Source: CABMGO01 sp964408125 (lineage in GTDB: Archaea; Nanobdellota; Nanobdellia; Pacearchaeales; GW2011-AR1). From it: a stretch of 9,994 bases of DNA. The DNA lies in contig CAYOYC010000023.1 in the NCBI GenBank assembly GCA_964408125.1, positions 1-9,994 of the forward strand, written 5' to 3'. Made by a program: the position numbers and the translations under genes. Below the pieces are notes generated by a model that had not been told where the DNA came from, searched no databases, and worked only from the letters and a program-made list of their open reading frames with translations. Positions 1 through 5,800 of this stretch are shown here, one piece after another (positions within the stretch are counted from its first letter, which is position 1; every line of letters starts with the position of its first letter).

Positions 1-2
1 TG

Positions 3-44
3 CCGAAATTCATCTACAGACTAAACTCTGTAGATTTCTTTCGG
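3..44. other. Imperfect hairpin upstream of the M16 gene
   Basis: Inverted repeat: CCGAAA (3-8) pairs with TTTCGG (39-44), and ATCTACAGA (12-20) pairs with TCTGTAGAT (27-35). A symmetrical 3x3 mismatch separates the two stems and the loop is CTAAAC (21-26). It lies about 20 bp upstream of the TATA box at 63-70, so it is outside the predicted M16 transcript. It could be the 3' end or terminator of a gene left of the window, a short structured RNA, or a protein-binding palindrome. No T-run follows it directly, so a simple intrinsic terminator on the + strand is not clear. Confidence 0.5.
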
Positions 45-62
45 AAAACTTTAATGAAAAGG

Positions 63-70
63 TATTTAAG
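63..70 (+). promoter_or_regulatory. TATA box of the M16 gene
   Basis: TATTTAAG is centred 25.5 bp upstream of the ATG at 92. Archaeal transcription normally starts about 25 bp downstream of the TATA centre, so the transcript should begin at or next to that ATG (leaderless). The ATG at 77 would lie upstream of the predicted transcription start. Confidence 0.6.
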
Positions 71-91
71 TAGTTTATGTTTTTTATTTGC

Positions 92-1282
92 ATGAGGTTT
101 ACAAAAAAAATTTTAAAAAATGGTTTAGTGATTTTGCATGAAAAAAGAGACGTCCCCGTCACAACTGTTGTCCTAACTAGTAAATTTGGTGCTGCTTACG
201 AATCCGAGAAAGAAAAGGGAATAAGTCATATTATAGAACATATGTGTTTTAAGGGAACAAAAAAAAGGAGGGCAGAGCAGATATCATCTGAAATAGAAAA
301 ACTTGGGGGTGTTCTGAACGCATTTACTCATGAAGAGGTAACAATGTTTCACGCGAAATTGCCATCGAAGAATATTGGGGTTGCCATGGATGTTCTATTT
401 GATATATATTTTAATTCTGTTTTTCTAGGTATGGAAATAGAGCGAGAAAAGAAGGTTATTTGTGAGGAAATTAAAATGAGAAGGGATAATCCTAGAGCAT
501 ATGTTTGTGATAGGCTTAAGCAAAATCTTTTTGGAAAACCATTTGGTATGAATATATCGGGGGATGAGGCGAGTGTTATGAACGCAACCAGGGATGATTT
601 AATAAATAAACACAGAAAGTTTTATTGTCCTGCAAATTCTATATTGTGTGTTGTTGGCAATAATGATATAAGAGAGATTTTGGAATTTGTTAATGAGTTT
701 GATTTTCCACAAAACGGCAAAATGGAGAAATTAAAAGAAGTTAAGAGGTTAAATTTGTTTTCAGATGAGAAAAGAGATGGTATCGAGCAGGCAAATGTGG
801 GTATCGGTTTTCATTTTCCCATTGGCACTTCCAAAGAGAGGTACGCTGCTGAAATTTTTAATGGTATATTGGGGGAAGGAATGTCCTCTAGGTTGTTTTT
901 GGAGGTTCGGGAAAAAAAAGGACTTGTTTATTCCATAAAGTCAGAGTTGGATTTAGGAAATAGATATGGATATCTTATTATTTATGCCGGAACTAGTAAA
1001 AATAAGGTAAAGGAAGTTATAGACATATGTATAAATGAGTTTAAGAAAATGAAGATTATTTCTAGTAAAGATTTGGATGATGCAAAAAATAAATTAATCG
1101 GAGACAGATTAATTAATTCTGAGGGGTGTGAAGAAAGCGCAATAAATTTAATTATGGAGGAAATACTTGGAGGGGCTAGGAATTATTATGACTTTGAAAA
1201 GAAATTTCGTGCGGTCTCGTTGAAAGATATTAAAAATCTTGCTCGAAATTATAAATATTCATATGCTATATTGTCACCATAA
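92..1282 (+). CDS. M16 family zinc metallopeptidase (pitrilysin/processing-peptidase-like)
   Basis: A single M16 subunit of 396 residues, the usual size for the roughly 400-450 residue short members that work as dimers to cleave peptides inside a closed chamber. Counting from this start, the inverted zinc motif HIIEH is at residues 46-50 and the third ligand is one of the two glutamates at 125-126, about 75 residues on, followed by the family's RRDNP. The C-terminal half has the paired Arg and Tyr of the substrate-binding signature (SSRLFLEVREKKGLVYS, Arg267 and Tyr280). All key residues are present, so it should be active. No signal peptide or membrane segment is visible, which suggests a cytoplasmic enzyme. 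An ATG at 77 would add five residues (MFFIC), but the TATA spacing favours 92. M16 peptidases are common in bacteria and uncommon in small archaeal genomes, so an origin by transfer is plausible but unproven. It is alone in its transcription unit. Confidence 0.9.
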   Translation: MRFTKKILKNGLVILHEKRDVPVTTVVLTSKFGAAYESEKEKGISHIIEHMCFKGTKKRRAEQISSEIEKLGGVLNAFTHEEVTMFHAKLPSKNIGVAMDVLFDIYFNSVFLGMEIEREKKVICEEIKMRRDNPRAYVCDRLKQNLFGKPFGMNISGDEASVMNATRDDLINKHRKFYCPANSILCVVGNNDIREILEFVNEFDFPQNGKMEKLKEVKRLNLFSDEKRDGIEQANVGIGFHFPIGTSKERYAAEIFNGILGEGMSSRLFLEVREKKGLVYSIKSELDLGNRYGYLIIYAGTSKNKVKEVIDICINEFKKMKIISSKDLDDAKNKLIGDRLINSEGCEESAINLIMEEILGGARNYYDFEKKFRAVSLKDIKNLARNYKYSYAILSP

Positions 1283-1436
1283 ACCTAGCTTGTAATTTAT
1301 GTAAGAAATATAAAAAATAAATACATGTGCGTTGCAGCATGGATTTAGATTGCTTGATCCATACCAGTCTCAAGGGGGTGTTGATAATTTGGTAAAACAA
1401 ATTGACTCAGAATAATTTTAAGAAACTGCCAGTGCG
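1283..1436. other. Convergent intergenic region with two small inverted repeats
   Basis: This lies between the tail-to-tail M16 and helicase genes. ATGGAT (1339-1344) pairs with ATCCAT (1357-1362) around a 12-nt loop. AATTTG (1386-1391) pairs with CAAATT (1398-1403) around GTAAAA. Either could help end transcription on one strand, although neither has a strong T-run. On the + strand a stop-free frame runs from 1314 to the TAA at 1413 and reads like a protein C-terminus, but it has no ATG or visible ribosome binding site. I do not call it a gene. Confidence 0.35.
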
Positions 1437-2975
1437 TTAAAGCAACTCCCTTTGTCCGGCGTCCATGTCATCTTTTATGTCTTGAATTGCTTTATGCATT
1501 CTTTTTTCCTTTGCTTGTGATGCATAGTGATAAACCTGGTCTCGCGTGTCTTTCGTAACTAATATTTTTAATTTTCCTGGGAAAAGTCTCGCTGTTCTTC
1601 CTGCTCTCTGAATTGTTCTGATTACAGAGGGGACTGGCTCATAAAATATTACCTCGTTTACTTCCGGAATATCTAATCCCTCTTCGGCGATTGAGGTGGC
1701 GCATAAAACATTTAGCTCCCCTGAGGAAAATTTTTCAATCATCTCTTTTTGTTCTCCCTGTTTCAGCCCAGTGTGAGATTTTCCCTGGTCGTGTGCTTTC
1801 ATCGCCTGACCGACAAATATTCCTGGTCTTAGTTCCGGATTTTTAGAAAGCATATCGGATATTTTTTTTACTGTTTCTCTAAATTGTGCAAAAATAATTA
1901 TCTTTGCTTTCGGATTTTTAGCTATAGTTTCTTCTACTATTTTCTGTATCTTGGCGAGCTTTGGATGTTCTAGATCTAAAGTGGTTGCTAGTGTGAAGGC
2001 TTTTGCGAATCTAGGGTCTTTTACTAAAATTTGTACTCCTCTTGATTTTTTATCTTCTGATTCTTGGAATAGATTTCTTAAATAGTTGATGAAAGAGGAA
2101 ACTGTTTGAGTCTCTAAGAGTTCTAGCGAGTGTTGAATCTTTATTGCCTGAGAACAAACGGAGATTGCTGAAAAATAAAGAGGGTTTTTATCTCCAGCAT
2201 TTAATCTAGCGAAAAGACCCTTTTGGCAGTTTAAAAGAGAAACCTTGGTTACGGGCCCAAATAAAACTTTCATTTTTTTTATTGTTTCAACTTTGTCATT
2301 ATATATATCTCTTATTAGCTGTCTAACTTCCTCAAATTCTGGAGGAAAATCTATATCTATTTTCTCAAATTCTCTTTCTTGCAGATAGGGACGGACGTCT
2401 ATAGATTCTCTTGTTCTGATTTCCACCTGTTCTATTCCTAAATTATCGCAAACTTTTTTTATTGTGGTTCTATCACTCCCTGGGGAGGCAGTTAGTCCCA
2501 GCACGTGATGTAATTCATTTTGTTCTTTATATTTTTGAGAGATAAAGTTATAGGCGTAGTTCTTTAAACACCTATGGCATTCATCTTCGATTAATAGGCA
2601 GACATCTGATAGATCGTAAAGATTGTGTTTTAAATCATTGGCTATACATTGCGGTGTGGAGAAAATAAATTCTGCCCTCTGCCAAATCTTTTTTCTTTGG
2701 GCAGCGGGCGTTTTTCCTGTAAATAAATCGATTTGAGCAAACCCTTCTGGAAGATTTTTTGTGAAATAAACTATGTGCTGCTCTATTAAAGGACGGGTCG
2801 GTGCCAAGAAAACTACTTTTTGAAGAGGATTTTTTGTAAAAATATCTTTTGCTAACATTAGGGCGATTAGTGTTTTTCCTGTTCCTGTTGGTAGAATAAC
2901 CAGACAAGAACTTTTCTTACAGGATTCTAGGATTGCCTTCTGATAATCTCTCGCCTCAAATTTCGCATTTTCCAT
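1437..2975 (-). CDS. Hef/FANCM/Mph1-like SF2 DNA helicase, without nuclease domain
   Basis: An ATP-dependent superfamily 2 helicase of the archaeal Hef group (COG1111 type), which remodels stalled replication forks and branched DNA. All motifs appear in order: Q-like Arg9-Asp-Tyr-Gln12, motif I LPTGTGKT (28-35), Ia APTRPL (58-63), Ib TPQ (107-109), II DECH (131-134), III TAS (162-164), a Hef-like helical insert (about 200-330), IV IIFAQFR (360-366), V ATSIAEEGLDIP (426-437) and VI QRAGRTAR (456-463). The protein stops 49 residues after motif VI. The XPF-type nuclease and helix-hairpin-helix domains of euryarchaeal Hef are therefore absent, and any nuclease would be a separate protein. Two variants stand out: motif II is DECH where Hef and FANCM usually have DEAH, and motif VI ends TAR rather than TGR. 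A TATA box 25.5 bp upstream supports this ATG and a leaderless mRNA. The helicase assignment is strong and the Hef subgroup is likely. Confidence 0.9.
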   Translation of the reverse strand: MENAKFEARDYQKAILESCKKSSCLVILPTGTGKTLIALMLAKDIFTKNPLQKVVFLAPTRPLIEQHIVYFTKNLPEGFAQIDLFTGKTPAAQRKKIWQRAEFIFSTPQCIANDLKHNLYDLSDVCLLIEDECHRCLKNYAYNFISQKYKEQNELHHVLGLTASPGSDRTTIKKVCDNLGIEQVEIRTRESIDVRPYLQEREFEKIDIDFPPEFEEVRQLIRDIYNDKVETIKKMKVLFGPVTKVSLLNCQKGLFARLNAGDKNPLYFSAISVCSQAIKIQHSLELLETQTVSSFINYLRNLFQESEDKKSRGVQILVKDPRFAKAFTLATTLDLEHPKLAKIQKIVEETIAKNPKAKIIIFAQFRETVKKISDMLSKNPELRPGIFVGQAMKAHDQGKSHTGLKQGEQKEMIEKFSSGELNVLCATSIAEEGLDIPEVNEVIFYEPVPSVIRTIQRAGRTARLFPGKLKILVTKDTRDQVYHYASQAKEKRMHKAIQDIKDDMDAGQRELL

Positions 2976-2996
2976 TTTCTGTAAAAACTTTGTCTT

Positions 2997-3004
2997 ATTA
3001 TATA
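2997..3004 (-). promoter_or_regulatory. TATA box of the helicase gene
   Basis: On the minus strand this reads TATATAAT, centred 25.5 bp from the ATG at 2975, which predicts a leaderless transcript. It shares a compact divergent promoter region of 84 bp with the small gene at 3060. Confidence 0.5.
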
Positions 3005-3017
3005 GTTTTGGTATAAA

Positions 3018-3025
3018 TTTATATA
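3018..3025 (+). promoter_or_regulatory. TATA box of the 56-residue membrane protein gene
   Basis: TTTATATA matches the archaeal consensus. Its centre predicts a transcription start near 3047, giving a leader of about 13 nt that begins almost exactly at the Shine-Dalgarno sequence. Confidence 0.5.
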
Positions 3026-3047
3026 TTCCATTGGTTTAACTAATTTA

Positions 3048-3056
3048 AGGAGGTGA
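3048..3056 (+). promoter_or_regulatory. Strong Shine-Dalgarno site
   Basis: AGGAGGTGA is fully complementary to the usual archaeal 16S rRNA 3' tail. The GGAGG core ends 6 nt before the ATG at 3060. It is the only full-length ribosome binding site in front of a gene here and decides the start of that short gene. Confidence 0.75.
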
Positions 3057-3059
3057 GAG

Positions 3060-3230
3060 ATGGCAAAATTGACGGCATGGGTTGTAACTATTCTTGGAAT
3101 TGCTCTGATATCTGCAGCTGCAGGAACGTTTAGTATTAGTGATCCTATATTCTTAGGGATATTGGGAATCGGCGTATTGGTTATCGGAATAGGAAAGCTT
3201 AAGAGAAATTACAGCAAAAAGAAGAGATAA
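3060..3230 (+). CDS. Small two-helix membrane protein, unknown function
   Basis: A 56-residue protein that could easily be missed because of its length. Reality is supported by a TATA box, a perfect Shine-Dalgarno site, clean codons and a terminator hairpin beginning within its last codons. Residues 5-23 (TAWVVTILGIALISAAAGT) and about 30-46 (IFLGILGIGVLVIGIGK) form two hydrophobic helices joined by the short turn FSISDP. The tail KLKRNYSKKKR is strongly basic, so by the positive-inside rule both ends should be cytoplasmic. I recognise no family. Divergence from the helicase gene does not imply a shared role. Its strong translation signal suggests an abundant product compared with its leaderless neighbours. 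Confidence 0.75.
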   Translation: MAKLTAWVVTILGIALISAAAGTFSISDPIFLGILGIGVLVIGIGKLKRNYSKKKR

Positions 3231-3266
3231 AATCTCTTTTAATTTATTTTTTTATTTTTATTTTTT
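3222..3266 (+). terminator. Hairpin plus T-tract terminator
   Basis: AAGAGAT (3222-3228), loop AAA and ATCTCTT (3232-3238) form a 7-bp hairpin starting inside the last codons of the 56-residue gene. It is followed by nearly uninterrupted T-rich sequence to 3266. T-tracts are the main archaeal termination signal. The tract runs up to the stop codon of the opposing gene at 3265, so it separates the two convergent units. Confidence 0.65.
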
Positions 3267-3900
3267 ATATAACAGATAATCCCCAGATTAAAGATACGGC
3301 AAGGGCAATTAGGAGAGTAAGCCATAGATTTCTACTCCCAAAGAACACCTTTGATCCATCAAGTCTTCCAAGAGGGACTATTGACCATGCAGCGTAGAAT
3401 ATACTTAATTTTGCGAAGGTTTCAAGTCCTGCAAAATATCCTATAACTCCAAATATTATCGTCGCGAATATTCCAGCTGCGGCAATTAATGCAACGTGCC
3501 ATTCTGTTACCTCTGTATACCTATATAGTCCGTGTCTTCTAGATATTCTCTCTGGTCTTGGTGCAACATCAAATTCTATTATAGGCATCCATATTAATTT
3601 TCCCATCGTAATTAGGGAAGCTATTAACGGCAACCAGGCCATTGTTAGTGGTTTCTTAAAATGACTACGTTTCGTGAACCAATAGTGATAGGTTGACCAA
3701 AAAGAAAGAGTAACGTCTGTTTCTAGATGATATGCAAATATCTTTTTTGCAAAAGTGTTAATTAATATTATGATAAAAAGAGATAAAAAAATATAAAGAA
3801 GAAGAGAAGAGTTTCTTTCCGGGAAGATATATGCTAGAGCGATTATGGCGGCAGCAAGTAAGATTATGGCAAATTCTTTGAAATATACCTTTATTTCCAT
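3265..3900 (-). CDS. Site-2-protease (M50)-like membrane protein lacking HExxH
   Basis: A 211-residue integral membrane protein with about six hydrophobic helices (9-26, 32-50, 87-106, 136-157, 161-178 and 191-210). The stretch SIVPLGRLDGSKVFFG (173-188) resembles the site-2 protease segment with a conserved Leu-Asp-Gly, whose aspartate (here Asp181) is a zinc ligand. The helix starting ALIAAAGIFA resembles the preceding small-residue-rich helix of that fold. The HExxH motif expected in a true M50 protease is absent. The nearest candidates for other polar ligands are Glu130, Glu133 and His135 in TEVTEWH, just before the fourth helix. It may be an altered-metal-site enzyme or an inactive relative. 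A TATA box exactly 25.5 bp upstream supports the start. It diverges from the PRC-barrel operon with only 101 bp between the two ATGs. Confidence 0.7.
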   Translation of the reverse strand: MEIKVYFKEFAIILLAAAIIALAYIFPERNSSLLLYIFLSLFIIILINTFAKKIFAYHLETDVTLSFWSTYHYWFTKRSHFKKPLTMAWLPLIASLITMGKLIWMPIIEFDVAPRPERISRRHGLYRYTEVTEWHVALIAAAGIFATIIFGVIGYFAGLETFAKLSIFYAAWSIVPLGRLDGSKVFFGSRNLWLTLLIALAVSLIWGLSVI

Positions 3901-3921
3901 CTTTAGTTATGTTTTATGTTT

Positions 3922-3929
3922 TTTATAAA
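3922..3929 (-). promoter_or_regulatory. TATA box of the M50-like gene
   Basis: TTTATAAA, identical on both strands, is centred 25.5 bp from the ATG at 3900. The predicted mRNA is leaderless. Confidence 0.6.
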
Positions 3930-3972
3930 TTTATTGTTTATTATTGATCGTGTATTTTGGAACATAGAAATG

Positions 3973-3980
3973 TATTTAAA
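3973..3980 (+). promoter_or_regulatory. TATA box of the PRC-barrel operon
   Basis: TATTTAAA is centred 25.5 bp from the ATG at 4002, so a leaderless transcript is predicted. It lies about 50 bp from the divergent TATA box of the M50-like gene. Confidence 0.6.
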
Positions 3981-4001
3981 GGCGATCTTTTTTGATTAAT
4001 T

Positions 4002-4292
4002 ATGAAAATAAAAAAGCTGAGTGAAGTTATAGGAAGAAAGGTTTTCACAGATTCCGGCGATCTTTTTGGAATAGTGGAAGAAGTAAACCTTGCTGATAAC
4101 AAAATCGATGGTTGGAGAATTGTTGTTTCTAGGGATTCTGGAATGAGTTCTATCCTTGGTGGAGCGAGGGGAGTTATTGTGCCTCAACAATTTTTGAAAG
4201 CTATTGGCGATGTAATTGTTATAAGTAAGAATGCTGTTCCATTAAAAGAAGAGGATGATGGAATGAATTTGGAAGATACTAATTCAATGTAA
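4002..4292 (+). CDS. PRC-barrel domain protein
   Basis: A 96-residue soluble protein that is essentially one PRC-barrel (about residues 3-78) with an acidic tail. Family features are the opening KKLSEVIGRKVFTDSGDLFG, the following strand IVEEVNLADNKI, and the closing GVIVPQQFLKAIGDVIVI, typical of small archaeal PRC-barrel proteins. PRC-barrels are small beta-barrels that bind RNA or proteins, as in RimM. In haloarchaea, single-domain PRC-barrel proteins act in cell division with SepF, and CdvA also carries one. The exact partner here cannot be read from sequence. It is the first gene of a two-gene unit; the next ATG is 6 bp after its stop. Leaderless start predicted. Confidence 0.85.
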   Translation: MKIKKLSEVIGRKVFTDSGDLFGIVEEVNLADNKIDGWRIVVSRDSGMSSILGGARGVIVPQQFLKAIGDVIVISKNAVPLKEEDDGMNLEDTNSM

Positions 4293-4298
4293 TTTCAG

Positions 4299-4784
4299 AT
4301 GGATTTGTTTACAACAGATATATTTACGAAGGGAATATTACCATTTCTATTAGTTTTTGTGCTAGTTTTTGCCGTTTTGCAAAAATCTAAGATATTTGGA
4401 GAGGGCAAATCTCAGATAGATGCGCTAATTTCCTTAGTTGTTGGTTTGATTTTAATTGGGTTTCCTGTACCAAGAGATTATATCGTTGCAATGATTCCAT
4501 GGTTGGCCGTTGCCCTAGTTGTGCTTCTAGTTGTATTTTTAATATATGGTTTTGTAGCGAGCGATAATAAAGACGGAATGAAAATTCCCGAGTGGGTTAA
4601 AAAAAGTTCAATATGGGTAGCTATTATATTTGCCGCAATACTTGTTATAGTTATAACAGGCGGATGGGAGACAATAAGGGGATGGTATAACGATTCTAAT
4701 ATAATAGGGAATGTTTTAATCATCGTTGCTATTGGTGTGGCTCTATGGATTGCACTTGGTGGAAAGAGCGAGAAGAAGGATTAA
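4299..4784 (+). CDS. Five-helix membrane protein, paralogue A
   Basis: A 161-residue protein with five predicted membrane helices (about 13-28, 40-56, 61-87, 104-122 and 135-154) and a charged C-terminus (GGKSEKKD). Its first helix and the loop after it, LPFLLVFVLVFAVLQKSKIF, match the equivalent parts of the proteins at 5272 and 5801. Paralogue 5272 also shares a DGM motif in the loop between helices 3 and 4 (here Asp92-Gly-Met94). A WETIRGWYND segment after helix 4 resembles WDKIQGWVDKDW in paralogue 5801. No enzyme motif is visible and I know no characterised family. It is probably cotranscribed with the PRC-barrel gene, 6 bp upstream, with no clear ribosome binding site. Proximity to a secretion ATPase and coiled-coil proteins suggests a part in a membrane machine, but that is inference. 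Confidence 0.8.
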   Translation: MDLFTTDIFTKGILPFLLVFVLVFAVLQKSKIFGEGKSQIDALISLVVGLILIGFPVPRDYIVAMIPWLAVALVVLLVVFLIYGFVASDNKDGMKIPEWVKKSSIWVAIIFAAILVIVITGGWETIRGWYNDSNIIGNVLIIVAIGVALWIALGGKSEKKD

Positions 4785-4828
4785 TAGATAAAACGTTTGT
4801 GTTGGATTTTCCTGTTTAATTATCCTTA

Positions 4829-5107
4829 TTAGTTTTTTTCTTTTAGTATTTTAGAAGTTAGAAAAATTAATAGAACACCAAATATTGTTATTGTTATAGC
4901 GGCATAGAGTTTTGCACTATAATGATTAGGGGCCAAATCCAGTATTCTTGAAACGAAGTTTAGGAAAGTGTTGAAGATTGCCTCCCTCCAGGCAAAGGCG
5001 ATAGTAAATCCGATTGCAGCGGTTAGTGCGAGACGAAATTGTCTTCGGAGTTCTTTTCTGAATGAGCGTTTTGTATCATGTATTTTGAAGAGCCGTGGTA
5101 TTTTCAT
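4829..5107 (-). CDS. Two-helix membrane protein, DUF5654-like
   Basis: A 92-residue protein with a basic N-terminus rich in Arg and Lys (RSFRKELRRQFR, 14-25), a first helix about 26-47 (LALTAAIGFTIAFAWREAIF), a linker and a second helix about 67-86 (LYAAITITIFGVLLIFLTSK). The pattern of TAAIGF followed by AFAWREAI resembles DUF5654, a small archaeal membrane family of unknown function; this is recalled from the family pattern, not searched. It lies alone on the minus strand between two units of five-helix membrane proteins. The TATA spacing (25.5 bp) fits a leaderless start here. A + strand frame across the same region is a shadow. Confidence 0.75.
   Translation of the reverse strand: MKIPRLFKIHDTKRSFRKELRRQFRLALTAAIGFTIAFAWREAIFNTFLNFVSRILDLAPNHYSAKLYAAITITIFGVLLIFLTSKILKEKN
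4833..4844 (+). terminator. T-tract terminator of the 4002-4784 unit
   Basis: Seven T (4833-4839), one C, then four T, about 50 bp after the stop of the five-helix gene and inside the end of the opposing gene. T-tracts of this kind are the usual archaeal termination signal. No hairpin precedes it. Confidence 0.4.
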
Positions 5108-5128
5108 AAGAGTTGGGGTGTTTTTGTT

Positions 5129-5136
5129 TTTATATT
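5129..5136 (-). promoter_or_regulatory. TATA box of the DUF5654-like gene
   Basis: Minus-strand AATATAAA is centred 25.5 bp from the ATG at 5107. The surroundings are very T-rich on the + strand, so the exact octamer is less certain than at other genes. Confidence 0.4.
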
Positions 5137-5160
5137 TGTTTTGGTTTTGTATTTTGAGTG

Positions 5161-5177
5161 TTATTTTTTAAAAATAA
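5161..5177. repeat. AT-only inverted repeat in a divergent promoter region
   Basis: TTATTTTT (5161-5168) and AAAAATAA (5170-5177) form a perfect 8-bp inverted repeat around one T. It lies between the divergent TATA boxes at 5129-5136 and 5243-5250. It could be an operator or a byproduct of the AT-rich composition. The 164-bp region also repeats TTTTATTAGAG at 5188-5198 and 5255-5265. Confidence 0.3.
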
Positions 5178-5242
5178 GGGGTAGGGGTTTTATTAGAGTC
5201 AGTGTCTCTATTTAGATAAAAATAGTTGTGAACACAGAAGAA

Positions 5243-5250
5243 TTTATAAA
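5243..5250 (+). promoter_or_regulatory. TATA box of the 5272-6277 operon
   Basis: TTTATAAA is centred 25.5 bp from the ATG at 5272. This supports the first of two in-frame ATGs (5272 and 5278) and a leaderless mRNA. Confidence 0.6.
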
Positions 5251-5271
5251 CTCTTTTTATTAGAGATTATT

Positions 5272-5799
5272 ATGGTTATGACTATTACAGATATATTGAA
5301 TCAATGGCAGCAATATGGTGTATTTTCTTATTTGTTTCCATTTTTGATTATATTTGCAGTTGTGTTTGCTATTTTGCAAAAATCTCAAATACTTGGAGAT
5401 CATACTTCTGCGGGTGGTAAAAATGTTACCGCGATAAATGCAGTTGTCGCTATAGCAATTGGTTTTCTTTCGTTGTTGAATGATTATGTTTCGACGTTTT
5501 TTGCTACAATATTTCCTAGGTTCGGTATAGCAATAGTTATTTTTTTAGTTTTGTTAATCTTAATTGGATTTTTAGGCAAAGGAAAGACAGATGGAATGGG
5601 TTGGGTCGGATGGGTATTAGGTATAGGGGTATTGATATGGGCATGGTCTGAGTGGGGAAATGTATTTTCCGCAGGATTTGATGTTTATCAATTCTTTCAA
5701 GATTATTTTTGGGGAATTATATTATTATTAGGTTTGGGCGGATTGGTACTTTGGATAGTAAAGGGCGAGCCTACCTCTACTACCCCAGCGAAGGTATAA
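5272..5799 (+). CDS. Five-helix membrane protein, paralogue B
   Basis: A 175-residue membrane protein with helices at about 17-36, 53-69, 74-102, 110-126 and 145-164. It has the same layout as the protein at 4299 and the closest match to it: FPFLIIFAVVFAILQKSQIL against LPFLLVFVLVFAVLQKSKIF, then an Ile/Val-rich second helix with a conserved Ala-Ile-Asn or Asp-Ala-Leu start. TDGM (106-109) after helix 3 matches the KDGM of paralogue A. A glycine/asparagine insert (HTSAGGKNVT, 44-53) lengthens the first loop. The C-terminal tail is rich in Thr and Pro. No catalytic motif is visible. The first of two close ATGs is chosen from the TATA spacing. It forms an operon with the gene one base downstream. 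Function unknown; a membrane component of a multi-protein complex is plausible. Confidence 0.85.
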   Translation: MVMTITDILNQWQQYGVFSYLFPFLIIFAVVFAILQKSQILGDHTSAGGKNVTAINAVVAIAIGFLSLLNDYVSTFFATIFPRFGIAIVIFLVLLILIGFLGKGKTDGMGWVGWVLGIGVLIWAWSEWGNVFSAGFDVYQFFQDYFWGIILLLGLGGLVLWIVKGEPTSTTPAKV

Positions 5800-5800
5800 A

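Noticed and set aside
77..91. Upstream ATG of the M16 gene adding MFFIC
   Set aside because: It lies upstream of the transcription start predicted from the TATA box at 63-70, and the family N-terminus begins with the strand after the second ATG.
2635..2907. 90-codon frame overlapping the helicase gene in another frame
   Set aside because: It covers helicase motifs I to Ib. The Ser/Lys/Arg-rich composition is typical of an off-frame shadow.
4968..5171. 67-codon + strand frame opposite the DUF5654-like gene
   Set aside because: It has no TATA box or ribosome binding site and runs into T-rich promoter DNA. The minus-strand frame has proper membrane topology and a promoter.
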